Source: Burkholderiales bacterium
GTDB taxonomy: Bacteria; Pseudomonadota; Gammaproteobacteria; Burkholderiales; Casimicrobiaceae
DNA length: 64,000 nucleotides
Direction of reading: 5' to 3'
NCBI GenBank assembly: GCA_016790165.1
Contig: JAEUPL010000037.1
Span: 1 to 64,000, forward strand
In this document: in pieces, positions 1-8,785 of the stretch
How positions within the stretch are numbered: the stretch's first letter is position 1
Layout: each line of letters begins with the position of its first letter
Notes under the pieces: model-generated
Told to the model about the DNA's origin: nothing
The model's database searches: none
Seen by the model: only the letters and a program-made list of their open reading frames with translations
Translations under genes and position numbers: made by a program

Positions 1-1
1 G

Positions 2-139
2 AACAACAGCGCCGAGCGCACCGCTTGGCTGCCGTCCTTCCTGGCCTACTACAACGCCCGCAGGCCCCATTCGGCCTTGGGCCACAAGCCTCCAGCTTCC
101 CGACTCAGCGGGAAGAACCTATTGCAACTTAACAGCTAG
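2..139 (+). mobile_element. 3' end of an IS481-family-type transposase (partial, cut by window edge)
   Basis: The first 45 codons read in frame 2 and carry the end of an rve-type integrase domain: the block YYNARRPHSALGHKPPASR is the typical C-terminal signature of IS481/IS3-like transposases. The stop TAG lies at 137-139 and overlaps the stop codon of the convergent prenyltransferase gene. The bases just before it, read on the minus strand from 134, begin TGTTAAGTTGC, which would fit an IS481-type terminal repeat starting with TGT. If so, the element ends at about 134 and its stop codon lies partly in host DNA. The family call is firm, the exact IS boundary is inference. Confidence 0.8.
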
Positions 140-1026
140 CCCGTCGCCACACCCACCGCAAGCAGCCCAGGCGTCAACAGATTCACCAGCACGTTCAGAC
201 GCATCGCGGGCACTAACGCCGGCAAGTTGTCGGGATGACGCAAGACGTCGCGCACCGCGCGTGCCGCGAGCGGCAGAGTGAGCGTGGCGAGCAAGCTCAT
301 CGCTGGCAACCAGCGCAGCAACACGAACGCCACCAGCGAGGCATACGCGAACCCCATCATCGTTGCGTAAGTCCGAGCGGCTGCGGGCCGCCCCCAATCA
401 ATCGCGACGTTGTGCCGGCCGACGGTGCGGTCGGCCTCGACGTCGGGAAACTGGTTCAGCAACAACAGGTTGCTGACGAGACAGGCCACCGGAACCGACG
501 CAGCCACCGCTGCACGGCTCCATTCTCCGGTCAGCACGAAGTGTGTGCCGGCAATCACAAACAGCCCCAACCCCAACCCCGGCGCCACCAGACACGCGAG
601 CGGTCGATGCGCCCACCACGTGGTGTAGGTGACGACCAGCAGCAACCCGGCCAGCCCCAGGGGTACGAGCGCCCAGCCACGAAGCACCACAAAATAGAGA
701 CCGAGCAGTGCGGCCACCGCCAGCATGAGCACCGCCATGGCAAGCGTGGCCGATGCCAGCGCAGGGTTCGCCGGCAGCGTGCCGCTGCCGCCACTGAATG
801 GCGTGCGCGTGGTGATCGCGTCCAGACCGCTCCTGAAATCAAAATATTCGTTGAACGCGTTGACACTGGCGTGGCTGGCCAGCGCGCCCAGCAACACCCA
901 CAGCGCAAGCCACGCGTCGACATGCCCAAGCTGCGCGTACGCTGTCGCCACCCCCACCGCGACGCAAGCGGGCGTCAGTAGCAAAAAGGGGGGACGCAGG
1001 GGGCCGAACAGATTAGGGACTTGCAC
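136..1026 (-). CDS. UbiA-family prenyltransferase (MenA-like)
   Basis: Integral-membrane prenyltransferase of 296 residues with the GTG start at 1026. The first Asp-rich motif is N59-EYF-D63...D69 and the second is D195-VEA-D199. These bind the Mg-diphosphate of the isoprenoid donor in UbiA enzymes. The block FSGGSGTLP after the first motif resembles the MenA (1,4-dihydroxy-2-naphthoate prenyltransferase) branch. About eight hydrophobic segments fill the rest. No quinone-biosynthesis genes are next to it, so the aromatic acceptor cannot be told from context. Its stop codon overlaps the transposase stop, so an insertion sequence sits immediately behind it without truncating it. It is divergent from the ligase-like gene at 1234. 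Confidence 0.85.
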   Translation of the reverse strand: MQVPNLFGPLRPPFLLLTPACVAVGVATAYAQLGHVDAWLALWVLLGALASHASVNAFNEYFDFRSGLDAITTRTPFSGGSGTLPANPALASATLAMAVLMLAVAALLGLYFVVLRGWALVPLGLAGLLLVVTYTTWWAHRPLACLVAPGLGLGLFVIAGTHFVLTGEWSRAAVAASVPVACLVSNLLLLNQFPDVEADRTVGRHNVAIDWGRPAAARTYATMMGFAYASLVAFVLLRWLPAMSLLATLTLPLAARAVRDVLRHPDNLPALVPAMRLNVLVNLLTPGLLAVGVATG

Positions 1027-1233
1027 GAATGGCTTTCACAACTTGGCAGAAGACATTTGTAGCACGCCAAAAATCGTTGTACCGTGTTCGCGACGGCGCC
1101 GCGAGCGGAGCCGCGGTCGCATCCTGCAACGGCGCAGTGAGCCAACGACAACATCGTGCAGCGATAATGCAGGAAACAGCGGCAAGCGTACGCGCCGGCC
1201 GATCATCCGACAACATTCAGAATTTCCGAGATC

Positions 1234-2520
1234 ATGCACACCTTTCCCGACCGCCGCGAAATGCGCTCTCCGGCCGAGCGCGAGACCGACCTCTTTTCCC
1301 GCCTCAGCCAGCAGATTTCGCACGCAAAAAATTCGACCGCCGCGTTCGCCAGGTCGCTCGCCCACGTCGATGCCAACAGCGTGACCTCTCGCGCGGCGCT
1401 TGCGACATTGCCGGTGATCCGCAAAAGCGAGCTGCTTGCGGAGCAGCAAGCCTCACGAGCGGCCAAGGGCGACCCCTTCGGTGGGTACGCCGCCACCGGC
1501 TTTGCACAATGGGGCGCGGCGGCTCAGCGCGCGGCCCATGTGTTCGCTTCCCCGGGCCCCATCTACGAACCGGAAGGGCCGGAAGCACACAGCTACCGGC
1601 GCACTGCACGTGCTCTTTATGCCGCCGGGTTTCGCGCCGGTGATCTGGTGCACAACACGTTCAGCTATCACATGACACCGGGTGGCTGGATTATGGACGC
1701 GGGCGCCGTTGCGTTGGGCTGTACCGTCTTCCCCGCGGGCGTGGGCAACACTGAGCAGCAAATCGCCGCCATTCTCGATTTGCAGCCGACGGCGTACACC
1801 GGCACACCGTCTTTCCTGCGCATTCTGCTGGAGAAAGCGGATGAACTCGGCACGCCAGTGACGTCGCTCAAGAAGGCGTCTGTTTCGGGTGAATACTTCC
1901 CGCCGCAATTGCGCGAAATGCTCAAGACGCGAGGCATTGTGGGCACGCAGAGCTACGCAACCGCAGATCTGGGGCTGATTGCCTACGAGGCGCCGGATGC
2001 CGCCGGCAACGTCGCTGGCATGGTGGTGGATGAAGACATCATCCTCGAAATCGTTCGCCCCGGCACGGGCGAACCCCTGCCGGTCGGCGAAGTGGGCGAG
2101 ATTGTGGTGACGACGTTCAATCCGGACTATCCGTTGATTCGTTTTGGCACGGGCGATCTCTCAGCGGTGCTGCCGGGAGAGTGCCCCACCGGCCGCACCA
2201 ATATGCGCATCCGGGGCTGGATGGGGCGAGCCGATCAAACTGCGAAAGTCAAAGGCATGTTCGTGCACCCCGGTCAGATTGATCAAGTCGCCAAGCGCTT
2301 CCCGGAACTGGGCCGGGTGCGACTCGTCGTGACGAATCCGGACCAGAAGGACGCGATGGCTTTACATGCCGAATGCGCCGCACCAACGGAAGCACTCAAG
2401 GCGAAGGTCGTTGAGGCCTTGCGTGATGTCACCAAGCTCGGCGGCGAGGTGGTGTTCGCCGCGCCGGGCGCCCTCGCCAACGATGGCAAGGTGATTGATG
2501 ACGCGCGCAAATATGAGTGA
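1234..2520 (+). CDS. Phenylacetate-CoA-ligase-like AMP-binding protein
   Basis: Protein of 428 residues resembling the PaaK branch of the adenylate-forming superfamily (ANL fold), which activates a carboxylate through an acyl-AMP. Visible blocks are YTGTPSFL at about 187, VSGEY at about 217, FGTGDLSAV at about 303 and GRADQTAKVKGMFVHP at about 332. The last matches the PaaK C-terminal hinge, usually G-R-S/A-D-x-x-x-x-x-K/R-G-x-x-V-x-P. The substrate is unknown: no phenylacetate pathway genes are nearby. The stop overlaps the start of the following GNAT gene, indicating translational coupling. The start has only a weak ribosome site. The intergenic 1027-1233 holds a possible -10 (GATAAT near 1164) but no clear -35. 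Confidence 0.8.
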   Translation: MHTFPDRREMRSPAERETDLFSRLSQQISHAKNSTAAFARSLAHVDANSVTSRAALATLPVIRKSELLAEQQASRAAKGDPFGGYAATGFAQWGAAAQRAAHVFASPGPIYEPEGPEAHSYRRTARALYAAGFRAGDLVHNTFSYHMTPGGWIMDAGAVALGCTVFPAGVGNTEQQIAAILDLQPTAYTGTPSFLRILLEKADELGTPVTSLKKASVSGEYFPPQLREMLKTRGIVGTQSYATADLGLIAYEAPDAAGNVAGMVVDEDIILEIVRPGTGEPLPVGEVGEIVVTTFNPDYPLIRFGTGDLSAVLPGECPTGRTNMRIRGWMGRADQTAKVKGMFVHPGQIDQVAKRFPELGRVRLVVTNPDQKDAMALHAECAAPTEALKAKVVEALRDVTKLGGEVVFAAPGALANDGKVIDDARKYE

Positions 2521-3637
2521 GCCGTGGCCTCCGTCGGTCACACTGGAGCGCGACGGCATCCGGCTTGAACCGTTGACGCTCGCGCATGAACCCGGCATCG
2601 CTGCAGCCGCAGCCGACGGCGAGTTGTGGAACATCCGCGTCACCTCGGTGCCCGAGCCGCAGGAGACGCGCGGCTATATCGAGACAGCGCTCAAGCAGCG
2701 TGCGGAGGGTTCTCGCCTTGCCTTTGCGGTGATCGACACCACCGCCGACGGCGGCAACGGCAAAGTGATCGGAAGCACCAGCTATCACGACATCGTGCCC
2801 GCCATCCAGCGCGTAGAGATCGGCTGGACCTGGTACGCGCAGTCGTACCAGCGCAGCAAGGTCAACACGTTGTGCAAGCTGATGCTGATGCAGCACGCGT
2901 TCGAGACGCTCGGTTGTGCCGTCGTGGGGTGGCGCGCGAGCCACATGAACTTCGCCTCGCAGCGCGCGATTGAGCGGCTGGGCGCCAAGCGTGACGGCGT
3001 GCTGCGTCATCACGCGCCCATCCGAGACGGCAAGGTGCGCGACACGGTGATGTACTCAATGCTCGCGGGCGAGTGGCCGGCGGCGAAGGCGAAACTCGAA
3101 GCGCGGCTTGATCATCGGAAGCTTTCACCCCGCAGCGCAACGCCCGCCACTGTGCGGCTCGACCCCATCACCAGCGACAACCTGCTCGCGGTGCTGCGCC
3201 TGAACCCCGGCGCCATCGGCGAGCGCATGGTCGCAACCAACGCGATCTCCATCGCGCAAGCCAGCGTGAGCGCCAACGCCGTGCCGCGCGCCATTGTCGC
3301 GGGCGAAGCCGACGACGCACGGGTCGTCGGCTTCCTCATGCTCTACGACCCGACGCTCGACCCAGCACTCGCCACAAAGGACGAAGCGCACGCCGATGCG
3401 GTTGATCTCTGGCGCCTCATGATCGACTTCCAGCAGCAAGGCAAAGGCTACGGCGCTGCGGCGCTGCACGAGGTCAGGCGCTACGCCGTGACGCGCCCCG
3501 GCATAAAGCAGGTGCGCCTGTCCTACGTGCCAAGCGAAGGCAACCCCGCGCCGTTCTACCGCGCGCAAGGCTTCGCCGAAACCGGCGAGAAGGACGGCAT
3601 CGAGGTTGTGATGTCGAAACCGCTCGCAAAACCATAG
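2513..3637 (+). CDS. Double GNAT-domain acetyltransferase
   Basis: Two acetyltransferase domains in one chain of 374 residues. The N-terminal half (about 8-190) resembles RimJ/RimL-type Acetyltransf_3 (RLEPLTL near the start, ERLGAKRDGVLR near 165). The C-terminal half (about 205-370) is a classical GNAT with the acetyl-CoA loop QQQGKGYG near 305 and FYRAQGF near 350. I chose ATG 2513 because it sits in ATGAGTGA, overlapping the ligase stop by 8 bp, and starts right before the first domain. An in-frame ATG at 2495 would add only six residues inside the ligase gene. The acceptor is unknown. Coupling to an acyl-CoA-ligase-like gene suggests a joint acylation role, which is inference. Confidence 0.85.
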   Translation: MSEPWPPSVTLERDGIRLEPLTLAHEPGIAAAAADGELWNIRVTSVPEPQETRGYIETALKQRAEGSRLAFAVIDTTADGGNGKVIGSTSYHDIVPAIQRVEIGWTWYAQSYQRSKVNTLCKLMLMQHAFETLGCAVVGWRASHMNFASQRAIERLGAKRDGVLRHHAPIRDGKVRDTVMYSMLAGEWPAAKAKLEARLDHRKLSPRSATPATVRLDPITSDNLLAVLRLNPGAIGERMVATNAISIAQASVSANAVPRAIVAGEADDARVVGFLMLYDPTLDPALATKDEAHADAVDLWRLMIDFQQQGKGYGAAALHEVRRYAVTRPGIKQVRLSYVPSEGNPAPFYRAQGFAETGEKDGIEVVMSKPLAKP

Positions 3638-3883
3638 CCGCAGGGTGGATCCCCGTATCCTCCCACTGGAGAACAAAGAACATGATCGCTCGACAACGCC
3701 TCGGTTGGTTGAGGGTGCTCACCCCACACCGAGCTTAGTCCGACGATGAAGACTGTCGCGTCCGATCAATTCGTTACGTCTACACAGTGGCACGTGACCG
3801 TCAACATAGACGTTGTCACAAAAAGATGACGATTGGTATGCCTGTTCGTCTGCATCGGTAATTTTGCACAAGGACGTAGTCAA

Positions 3884-4489
3884 ATGATCTTGGCGAGACA
3901 CAATACATGGGTCGGCTTTGGCGCCTCGATCGGCGGCATGCTAATCGCGGCGGGTGTTGAAAGCACGCTTGGCGTCATGATGCGTGCCGATGGCGCGGCC
4001 CGCACTGACATCAGTTCTACGTCGATCCGTGTCGGAATCGGCTTGGGTGGTGCGGGTGGGGCGGTATTGCTTGCGTCGATCAATAGCCCTACGCTCGACT
4101 ATCTTCGCGGACGTCGCCAAGATGGGTCCGGGATGTCGTTGGCGCTGCCAGCCTGTCGCTTCACCCCTGGCGAAGCGGCAACCAGAGCGGCTCGTGATGT
4201 AAGAGCACTATTGGCGGGCATAACAGGGATTTCGCAGGCGTCTATGGCCGCGCGATTGACCAATGGATCCGTGGATCAATTGTTCACGTACGTCCAACTT
4301 CTATTTGCTGAGGTTACCTCTGGATCATCAATCGTCGGCAATCAGCCGAGTTTCTTGTCACTTGGTTTGCCAGTTCCCGGTACGGGCGGTGGCGTTGAGG
4401 CGTCCGCTTTCATAACAGCAGGATACGTCCAAGTTGGTAGTGCGCACGGGGGGGAACCTGTAGCTAGTTCGCGCGGTTTGCGTCGTTGA
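3884..4489 (+). CDS. Orphan hypothetical protein, possible inner-membrane segments
   Basis: Protein of 201 residues that I do not recognise. ATG 3884 is preferred over the in-frame 3833 because AAGGA stands nine bases before it. Two glycine-rich hydrophobic stretches (about 9-34 and 49-65) could be a membrane hairpin. The remainder is Ser/Gly/Ala-rich without a known motif. By eye the gene and the 245 bp before it are less GC-rich than the flanks, and codon use is less biased, which suggests recent acquisition. It stands directly upstream of the CoxE-like gene, where related loci usually have a MoxR-type ATPase. An upstream dyad at 3700-3733 (CTCGGT...ACCGAG, with GGGTGctCACCC inside) has no T-tract. 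Confidence 0.5.
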   Translation: MILARHNTWVGFGASIGGMLIAAGVESTLGVMMRADGAARTDISSTSIRVGIGLGGAGGAVLLASINSPTLDYLRGRRQDGSGMSLALPACRFTPGEAATRAARDVRALLAGITGISQASMAARLTNGSVDQLFTYVQLLFAEVTSGSSIVGNQPSFLSLGLPVPGTGGGVEASAFITAGYVQVGSAHGGEPVASSRGLRR

Positions 4490-4563
4490 CGATGTTGATC
4501 GACGCAATGGCAAACTTGGGCGCGCGGGGCTGCCAAGTTGCGCCGTTCTGCGACAATGCCGCC

Positions 4564-5736
4564 GTGCTGCTCGACTTTTTCTACCACCTGCGTCACCGCG
4601 GCGTCAAGCCATCGACGCGCGAGTTTCTGACGCTGCTTGAGGCATTGAAGGAGGACGTGATATCGCCCTCGATCGACGATTTCTACTATCTGTCGAAAGC
4701 GACGCTGGTGAAGGACGAGACGAAGTTTGACCGCTTTGATTTCGCGTTCGCGGAATACTTCAAGGGCGTGTCCGAGTTGGTCGATCTGAGGACAGCGATC
4801 CCCGACGAGTGGCTGCGCAAAGTCGTCGAGAAGATGCTCACCCCGGAGGAGCGCGAGAAGCTCAAGACGCTCGACTGGAACGAGCTGATGGAGACGCTGA
4901 AAAAGCGGCTAGAAGAGCAGCAGGGTCGCCATCAGGGCGGCAACAAATGGATCGGCACTGGCGGCACCTCGCCGTTCGGCGCCTATGGCGACAACCCGGC
5001 AGGCATTCGCATCGGGCAAGACAAGAGTCGCATGCGCAGCGCCGTGAAGGTGTGGGACGAGCGACAGTTCCGCGATTACGACGACAACGTTGACTTCAAC
5101 ACCCGCAACATCAAGGTGGCGCTGCGCCGTTTGCGTCGCTTCGCGCGCGAGGGTGCAGTAGACGAGCTCGACTTGCCGCACACGCTGGAAGAAACCGGCA
5201 AAAACGCTGGCATGCTCTCGATCCAGATGCGGCCCGAGCGGCGCAATGCGGTGAAGGTGTTGCTGCTGCTCGACATCGGTGGCTCGATGGACGATCACAT
5301 CGAGCAGGTGGAGGCACTGTTCAGCGCGGCAAAAATGGAGTTCAAGCGGCTGGAACATTTCTATTTCCACAATTGCCTCTACGACTTTGTGTGGAAGACC
5401 AATCGCCGCCGCAGCACCGAGCGCACGCTCACGATGGATCTCCTGCACAAGTACGGCCCCGACTACCGCCTGATCTTCGTGGGCGACGCCGCGATGAGCC
5501 CGTACGAGATCGAGATGGAAGGCGGCAGCGTCGAGTACACCAACAGCGAGACTGGCAAGGCGTGGCTCACGCGCATGACCCATCACTTCAAGCGCGTCGC
5601 GTGGCTCAACCCAATGCCGGAACGCAGCTGGGAATACACGTACTCCACCGACATCATCAAAAAACTCATGAACGACCGGATGTACCCGACGACGGTACAG
5701 GGCTTAACCGATGCGATGAAGGCGTTGGCGAAGTAG
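4564..5736 (+). CDS. VWA-domain CoxE-like protein
   Basis: CoxE-type von Willebrand A protein. Members of this family usually work with a MoxR AAA+ ATPase in metal-cofactor insertion or complex maturation. The N-terminal half is charged and helical. The C-terminal VWA domain has the metal-site loop DIGGSMDD at about residue 237, a variant DxSxS motif in which the first serine is glycine, as is common in this family. I chose GTG 4564 because homologues normally begin at the LLDFFYHLR block. An in-frame ATG at 4486 would add 26 residues with no similarity and overlap the upstream gene. The product from 4564 is about 390 residues. No MoxR gene is present in the window, so the partner must be elsewhere or lost. 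Confidence 0.82.
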   Translation: MLLDFFYHLRHRGVKPSTREFLTLLEALKEDVISPSIDDFYYLSKATLVKDETKFDRFDFAFAEYFKGVSELVDLRTAIPDEWLRKVVEKMLTPEEREKLKTLDWNELMETLKKRLEEQQGRHQGGNKWIGTGGTSPFGAYGDNPAGIRIGQDKSRMRSAVKVWDERQFRDYDDNVDFNTRNIKVALRRLRRFAREGAVDELDLPHTLEETGKNAGMLSIQMRPERRNAVKVLLLLDIGGSMDDHIEQVEALFSAAKMEFKRLEHFYFHNCLYDFVWKTNRRRSTERTLTMDLLHKYGPDYRLIFVGDAAMSPYEIEMEGGSVEYTNSETGKAWLTRMTHHFKRVAWLNPMPERSWEYTYSTDIIKKLMNDRMYPTTVQGLTDAMKALAK

Positions 5737-5820
5737 TTCGCCATCGGATGGGCGACGGATGTTGCGTTTCTGCCGCAAGGACGTCACGATGCGTACCCCC
5801 TCTCTTGCTACCATAGCTCC

Positions 5821-7581
5821 GTGAACGCTCCCGTCGAACCGCTCCACAAGATTTCGTTCGTGATGCACGGCGTTGCTGCGGCGCCGGGCATTGCGATTGC
5901 GCGTGCGCAGCTGGTGTCGCACGCGACGCTTGAGGTGGCGCACTACGATGTGGCACCCGAGCAAGTCCCGGCGGAAATCGAGCGCTTCGAGAATGCGCTT
6001 GAGGCCGTGCGTGCGGAATTCGAAGCCTTGCATGAGCGCATGAAGGGTGAAGACGCGCCTGCCGAGTTCGGTGCATTCCTTGACGTTCACTGGATGATTC
6101 TCACCGACATCCACATCGCGCAAGACCCCAAACTGATGATTGCCGAGCAGCGCTGCAACGCTGAGTGGGCCGTTACCCAGAAAATGAACGAACTGGTCGA
6201 GCAATTCGAACAGTTTGAGGACCCGTACCTGCGCGAACGCGCAGGGGACGTGGTGCAGGTGGTCGAACGCGTGGTCAAAGCCTTAATGGGCAAGCCAAGC
6301 GAATTGCCGCTGTTGAACCCAAGGCACGCGACTGCGTTGGTGGCGCACGACCTCTCGCCCGCCGACGCGATTCATTTCAAGGAATCTGCATTCGCGGCGT
6401 TCGTGACCGATGTGGGCGGTGCCACGTCGCACACCGCCATTGTGGCGCGCTCGCTTGGCATTCCGGCCGTGGTGGCGCTGCACAACGCGCGTTCGCTCAT
6501 TCGTGAGGCGGAACAGCTGATCGTCGACGGTGACAACGGCCTGGTCATCGTCAATCCCGACCATCACGTCCTCGCTGAATATCAGCTGAAGCAGGATGCG
6601 CAGCGCCTCGAAAAGCAGAAACTGCGCCGTCTGATCAGCACCCGCGCCGTCACATTGGACGGCGCGGCGATTGACCTCAACGCCAACATCGAACTCCCCG
6701 GCGATGTCGCGGGCTGCATCGAGTACGGCGCAGACGGTGTGGGTCTGTTCCGCAGTGAATTCCTGTTCATGCACCGCGACGACCTGCCCAGCGAAGACGA
6801 GCAGTTTGAAGCCTATCGGGCGGCGGTGGACGGGATGCAGGGCCGGCCAGTGACGATCCGTACCTTCGATTTGGGCGCCGACAAGCGCATGCCGGGTCTG
6901 GGTGATCGCCCCAGCGAAAATCCCGCGCTGGGCCTGCGCGCTATCCGACTTTGTCTGGCCGAGCCCAAGCTGTTCATGACGCAATTGCGGGCCATTCTGC
7001 GCGCGAGTGCGTACGGCCGTCTGCGCATTCTGGTGCCCATGTTGGCCACTGCCCATGAGGTGCGGCAGACCTTGTCCTTCGTGGAACGCGCGAAGGCCGA
7101 GCTTAAGGCGCAAGCCATTGCCTTCGACCATGATGTCGCCGTGGGCGGCATGGTCGAGGTGCCTGCGTCGGTACTCGCGCTGGGCTACTTTATCGAGCAT
7201 CTCGACTTTCTCTCGATCGGCACCAACGACTTGATCCAGTACACGCTGGCCATCGATCGCACCGACGACGCCGTTGCGCACATGTACGACCCGTTGCACC
7301 CGGCGGTGCTCAAGCTGATCGCGCAGGCCATTCGCACAGCGAACAAGGCCGGAACCCCGATTGCCGTGTGCGGCGAGATGGCGGGCGAGTTGCGCCTGAC
7401 GCGCCTGCTGCTGGGCTTCGGACTGCGCAATTTTTCGATGCACCCTGCCCAGCTGCTAACCATCAAACAGCGTGTGCTGACCTCCAGCATCGCGGATTGT
7501 GAAGCTGCGGCCAATCGCATTCTGCGCACCGACGACCCAGACAAAATCTCCGCAGCCATCGCACGCCTGAACGCGCTTTGA
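5821..7581 (+). CDS. ptsI: Phosphoenolpyruvate-protein phosphotransferase (PTS enzyme I)
   Basis: Enzyme I autophosphorylates from PEP and passes the phosphate to HPr. The 586 residues match the usual length of about 575. The phosphohistidine is His204 in GGATSHTAIVARS. The PEP-binding signature VGGMVEVPASV and the SIGTNDLIQYTLAIDR block are intact. The start is GTG 5821. An ATG at 5863 just before the HGVAAAPGIAIARA domain start is the alternative. There is no GAF domain, so this is PtsI rather than PtsP. No HPr or EIIA gene is adjacent, although in many betaproteobacteria these form a manX-ptsH-ptsI cluster; a regulatory PTS is likely but its other parts lie outside the window. Confidence 0.9.
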   Translation: MNAPVEPLHKISFVMHGVAAAPGIAIARAQLVSHATLEVAHYDVAPEQVPAEIERFENALEAVRAEFEALHERMKGEDAPAEFGAFLDVHWMILTDIHIAQDPKLMIAEQRCNAEWAVTQKMNELVEQFEQFEDPYLRERAGDVVQVVERVVKALMGKPSELPLLNPRHATALVAHDLSPADAIHFKESAFAAFVTDVGGATSHTAIVARSLGIPAVVALHNARSLIREAEQLIVDGDNGLVIVNPDHHVLAEYQLKQDAQRLEKQKLRRLISTRAVTLDGAAIDLNANIELPGDVAGCIEYGADGVGLFRSEFLFMHRDDLPSEDEQFEAYRAAVDGMQGRPVTIRTFDLGADKRMPGLGDRPSENPALGLRAIRLCLAEPKLFMTQLRAILRASAYGRLRILVPMLATAHEVRQTLSFVERAKAELKAQAIAFDHDVAVGGMVEVPASVLALGYFIEHLDFLSIGTNDLIQYTLAIDRTDDAVAHMYDPLHPAVLKLIAQAIRTANKAGTPIAVCGEMAGELRLTRLLLGFGLRNFSMHPAQLLTIKQRVLTSSIADCEAAANRILRTDDPDKISAAIARLNAL

Positions 7582-7764
7582 CGTGCGCCGGGTGCTTGCC
7601 AGCCGCATTGCTTCGGCACCCTTCGCACCGTATTCCCGCAATTCGCGAACGGCAATCGCAAATCGTCGCAATGCGCTGGTAGTGCAGAACGGTCAGTTCT
7701 AAAGTTCACTCCATCGACACAGCGCCACCTTTCTACGGCGCGCAGCACCCCCGAAGGAGTCACC

Positions 7765-7953
7765 ATGAACACCACCCGCTTTTCGATTCTCTCCCGCACG
7801 GAATCCGCCGCGTCTGCACTGGCTGCGTCGCTGCTGTCCGTGGTCACTGTCGGTGTCGTGCTGGGTGCCTTCGCCACGGTCACCCCGGCGCCGTCAGCGG
7901 ACGACGTCATCGTGCTCGATCGCGTCACGATCAGCGCGCCGCGTAGCGCCTGA
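7765..7953 (+). CDS. Small single-pass membrane or exported protein
   Basis: A 62-residue protein with an excellent ribosome site (GAAGGAG, five bases before ATG) and a strong intrinsic terminator about 90 bp beyond its stop, so it is a real expressed unit. Residues about 17-42 form one Ala/Val/Leu-rich hydrophobic segment, followed by the short tail VLDRVTISAPRSA. I do not recognise a named family. The hydrophobic stretch could be an uncleaved anchor or a signal peptide that would leave a peptide of about 20 residues. Confidence 0.6.
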   Translation: MNTTRFSILSRTESAASALAASLLSVVTVGVVLGAFATVTPAPSADDVIVLDRVTISAPRSA

Positions 7954-8040
7954 TCAACGTTCCCCCGGAACAGACGGTTTGCGATCCATCGCCACCGTTT
8001 GCTCATCCCCTCGCTCGCCCGTCACTGGTTTTGCGAGCCT

Positions 8041-8083
8041 AGCGCCGCACTTTCTTCCTCCGGAGTGCGGCGCTTTTCTTTTC
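8041..8083 (+). terminator. Rho-independent terminator
   Basis: Perfect 11-bp stem AGCGCCGCACT (8041-8051) with AGTGCGGCGCT (8064-8074), a 12-base loop and the U-rich run CTTTTCTTTT after it. It ends transcripts of the small gene at 7765 and abuts the stop codon of the convergent P-loop gene. Confidence 0.9.
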
Positions 8084-8622
8084 TACGGTCGCGCGAGTGC
8101 AGGGTTCGGCTCGATCGAATCAAGCCAGCGTTGCGTTTCGTGCGGAGAACGCAGAATGCGTTGACTCAACTGCGGATACTTCGCCAGAGCGGCAGGCAAA
8201 TTGCGCCGGTTCCTCCAGTACGACTGCAAGAGCCAAAGCAAAATGGAATCGCGCCCGAGGCTGCGTGCGAGCGACTCCTGATTGCCGTTGCAGCAGCGTT
8301 CACCAGCAACGATGCGTCGCCGCGTTCGCCGCAGCAGCTGCCACGCAGTGCGTGGAAAGCTGTAGTTGAGCCAGATGATCGTGTCGGCACGGGGCCACAC
8401 CAGATCGCGGGCGACGCTGTAGTTGCCGTCAATCACCCACGCGGGCTGCGCCGTGAAGGCATCCACCAGTTCGCGGAATGAAGCGTCGTCGCGTTCCACC
8501 CAGCCGGGCAGCCAGTGCAGTGTGTCCATCTCGGTATGCGGCACGCCAAGCCGTGCGGCGAGTGTGCGCCCAAGCGTGGACTTGCCGGAGCCGGTCGAGC
8601 CGATGATGACGATGCGCTGCAT
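8083..8622 (-). CDS. P-loop NTPase, adenylate-kinase/topology-modulation-like
   Basis: Small P-loop kinase-like protein of 179 residues. Walker A is GSTGSGKST at residues 8-16 from the chosen ATG at 8622, which starts the chain directly with the first beta strand QRIVIIG. An upstream in-frame ATG at 8643 would add seven residues. The blocks HTEMDTLHW and WVIDGNYS are typical of the FlaR/topology-modulation-like family, where the Asp after the second strand acts with Mg. Substrate is unknown. It is convergent with the gene at 7765 and its stop touches that gene's terminator. Transcription starts close to, and diverges from, the metX leader. Confidence 0.75.
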   Translation of the reverse strand: MQRIVIIGSTGSGKSTLGRTLAARLGVPHTEMDTLHWLPGWVERDDASFRELVDAFTAQPAWVIDGNYSVARDLVWPRADTIIWLNYSFPRTAWQLLRRTRRRIVAGERCCNGNQESLARSLGRDSILLWLLQSYWRNRRNLPAALAKYPQLSQRILRSPHETQRWLDSIEPNPALARP

Positions 8623-8668
8623 GGGCCGCGCATTTTGCACCAAGCGCAGCTACGGTAAACTTCGTCTA

Positions 8669-8740
8669 TCGCCGATTTGAAGATTCAGCTTGCGGGCGAG
8701 ACGATACGTGGTAACCACGGTTCGTCGAAATTGCTAAAGC
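8669..8740 (+). promoter_or_regulatory. Class II SAM riboswitch (SAM-alpha) upstream of metX
   Basis: The aptamer pattern is visible: P1 TCGCC (8669-8673) with GGCGA (8695-8699), the loop GATTTG (8674-8679), CTTGC (8689-8693), and the 3' block GCTAAAGC (8733-8740) whose AAGC can pair with GCTT (8688-8691) as the pseudoknot P2. An additional hairpin is inserted between the halves: GACGA/TCGTC (8700-8704/8722-8726) topped by CGTGG/CCACG (8707-8711/8715-8719). Placement before metX is the known setting of this class. Homology is judged from the motif only; a covariance-model search (RF00521) would settle it. Confidence 0.78.
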
Positions 8741-8785
8741 GACGTTTGATGCACCCGACGCCCCTCGCGCCCCATTCATCATCGC

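Noticed and set aside
235..981. Long plus-strand frame opposite the prenyltransferase gene
   Set aside because: It is the antisense shadow of the UbiA gene; the protein is Arg/His/Gln-rich without motifs.
6283..7443. Minus-strand frame of 386 codons opposite ptsI
   Set aside because: Antisense shadow of a well conserved gene; no start signal and no family pattern.
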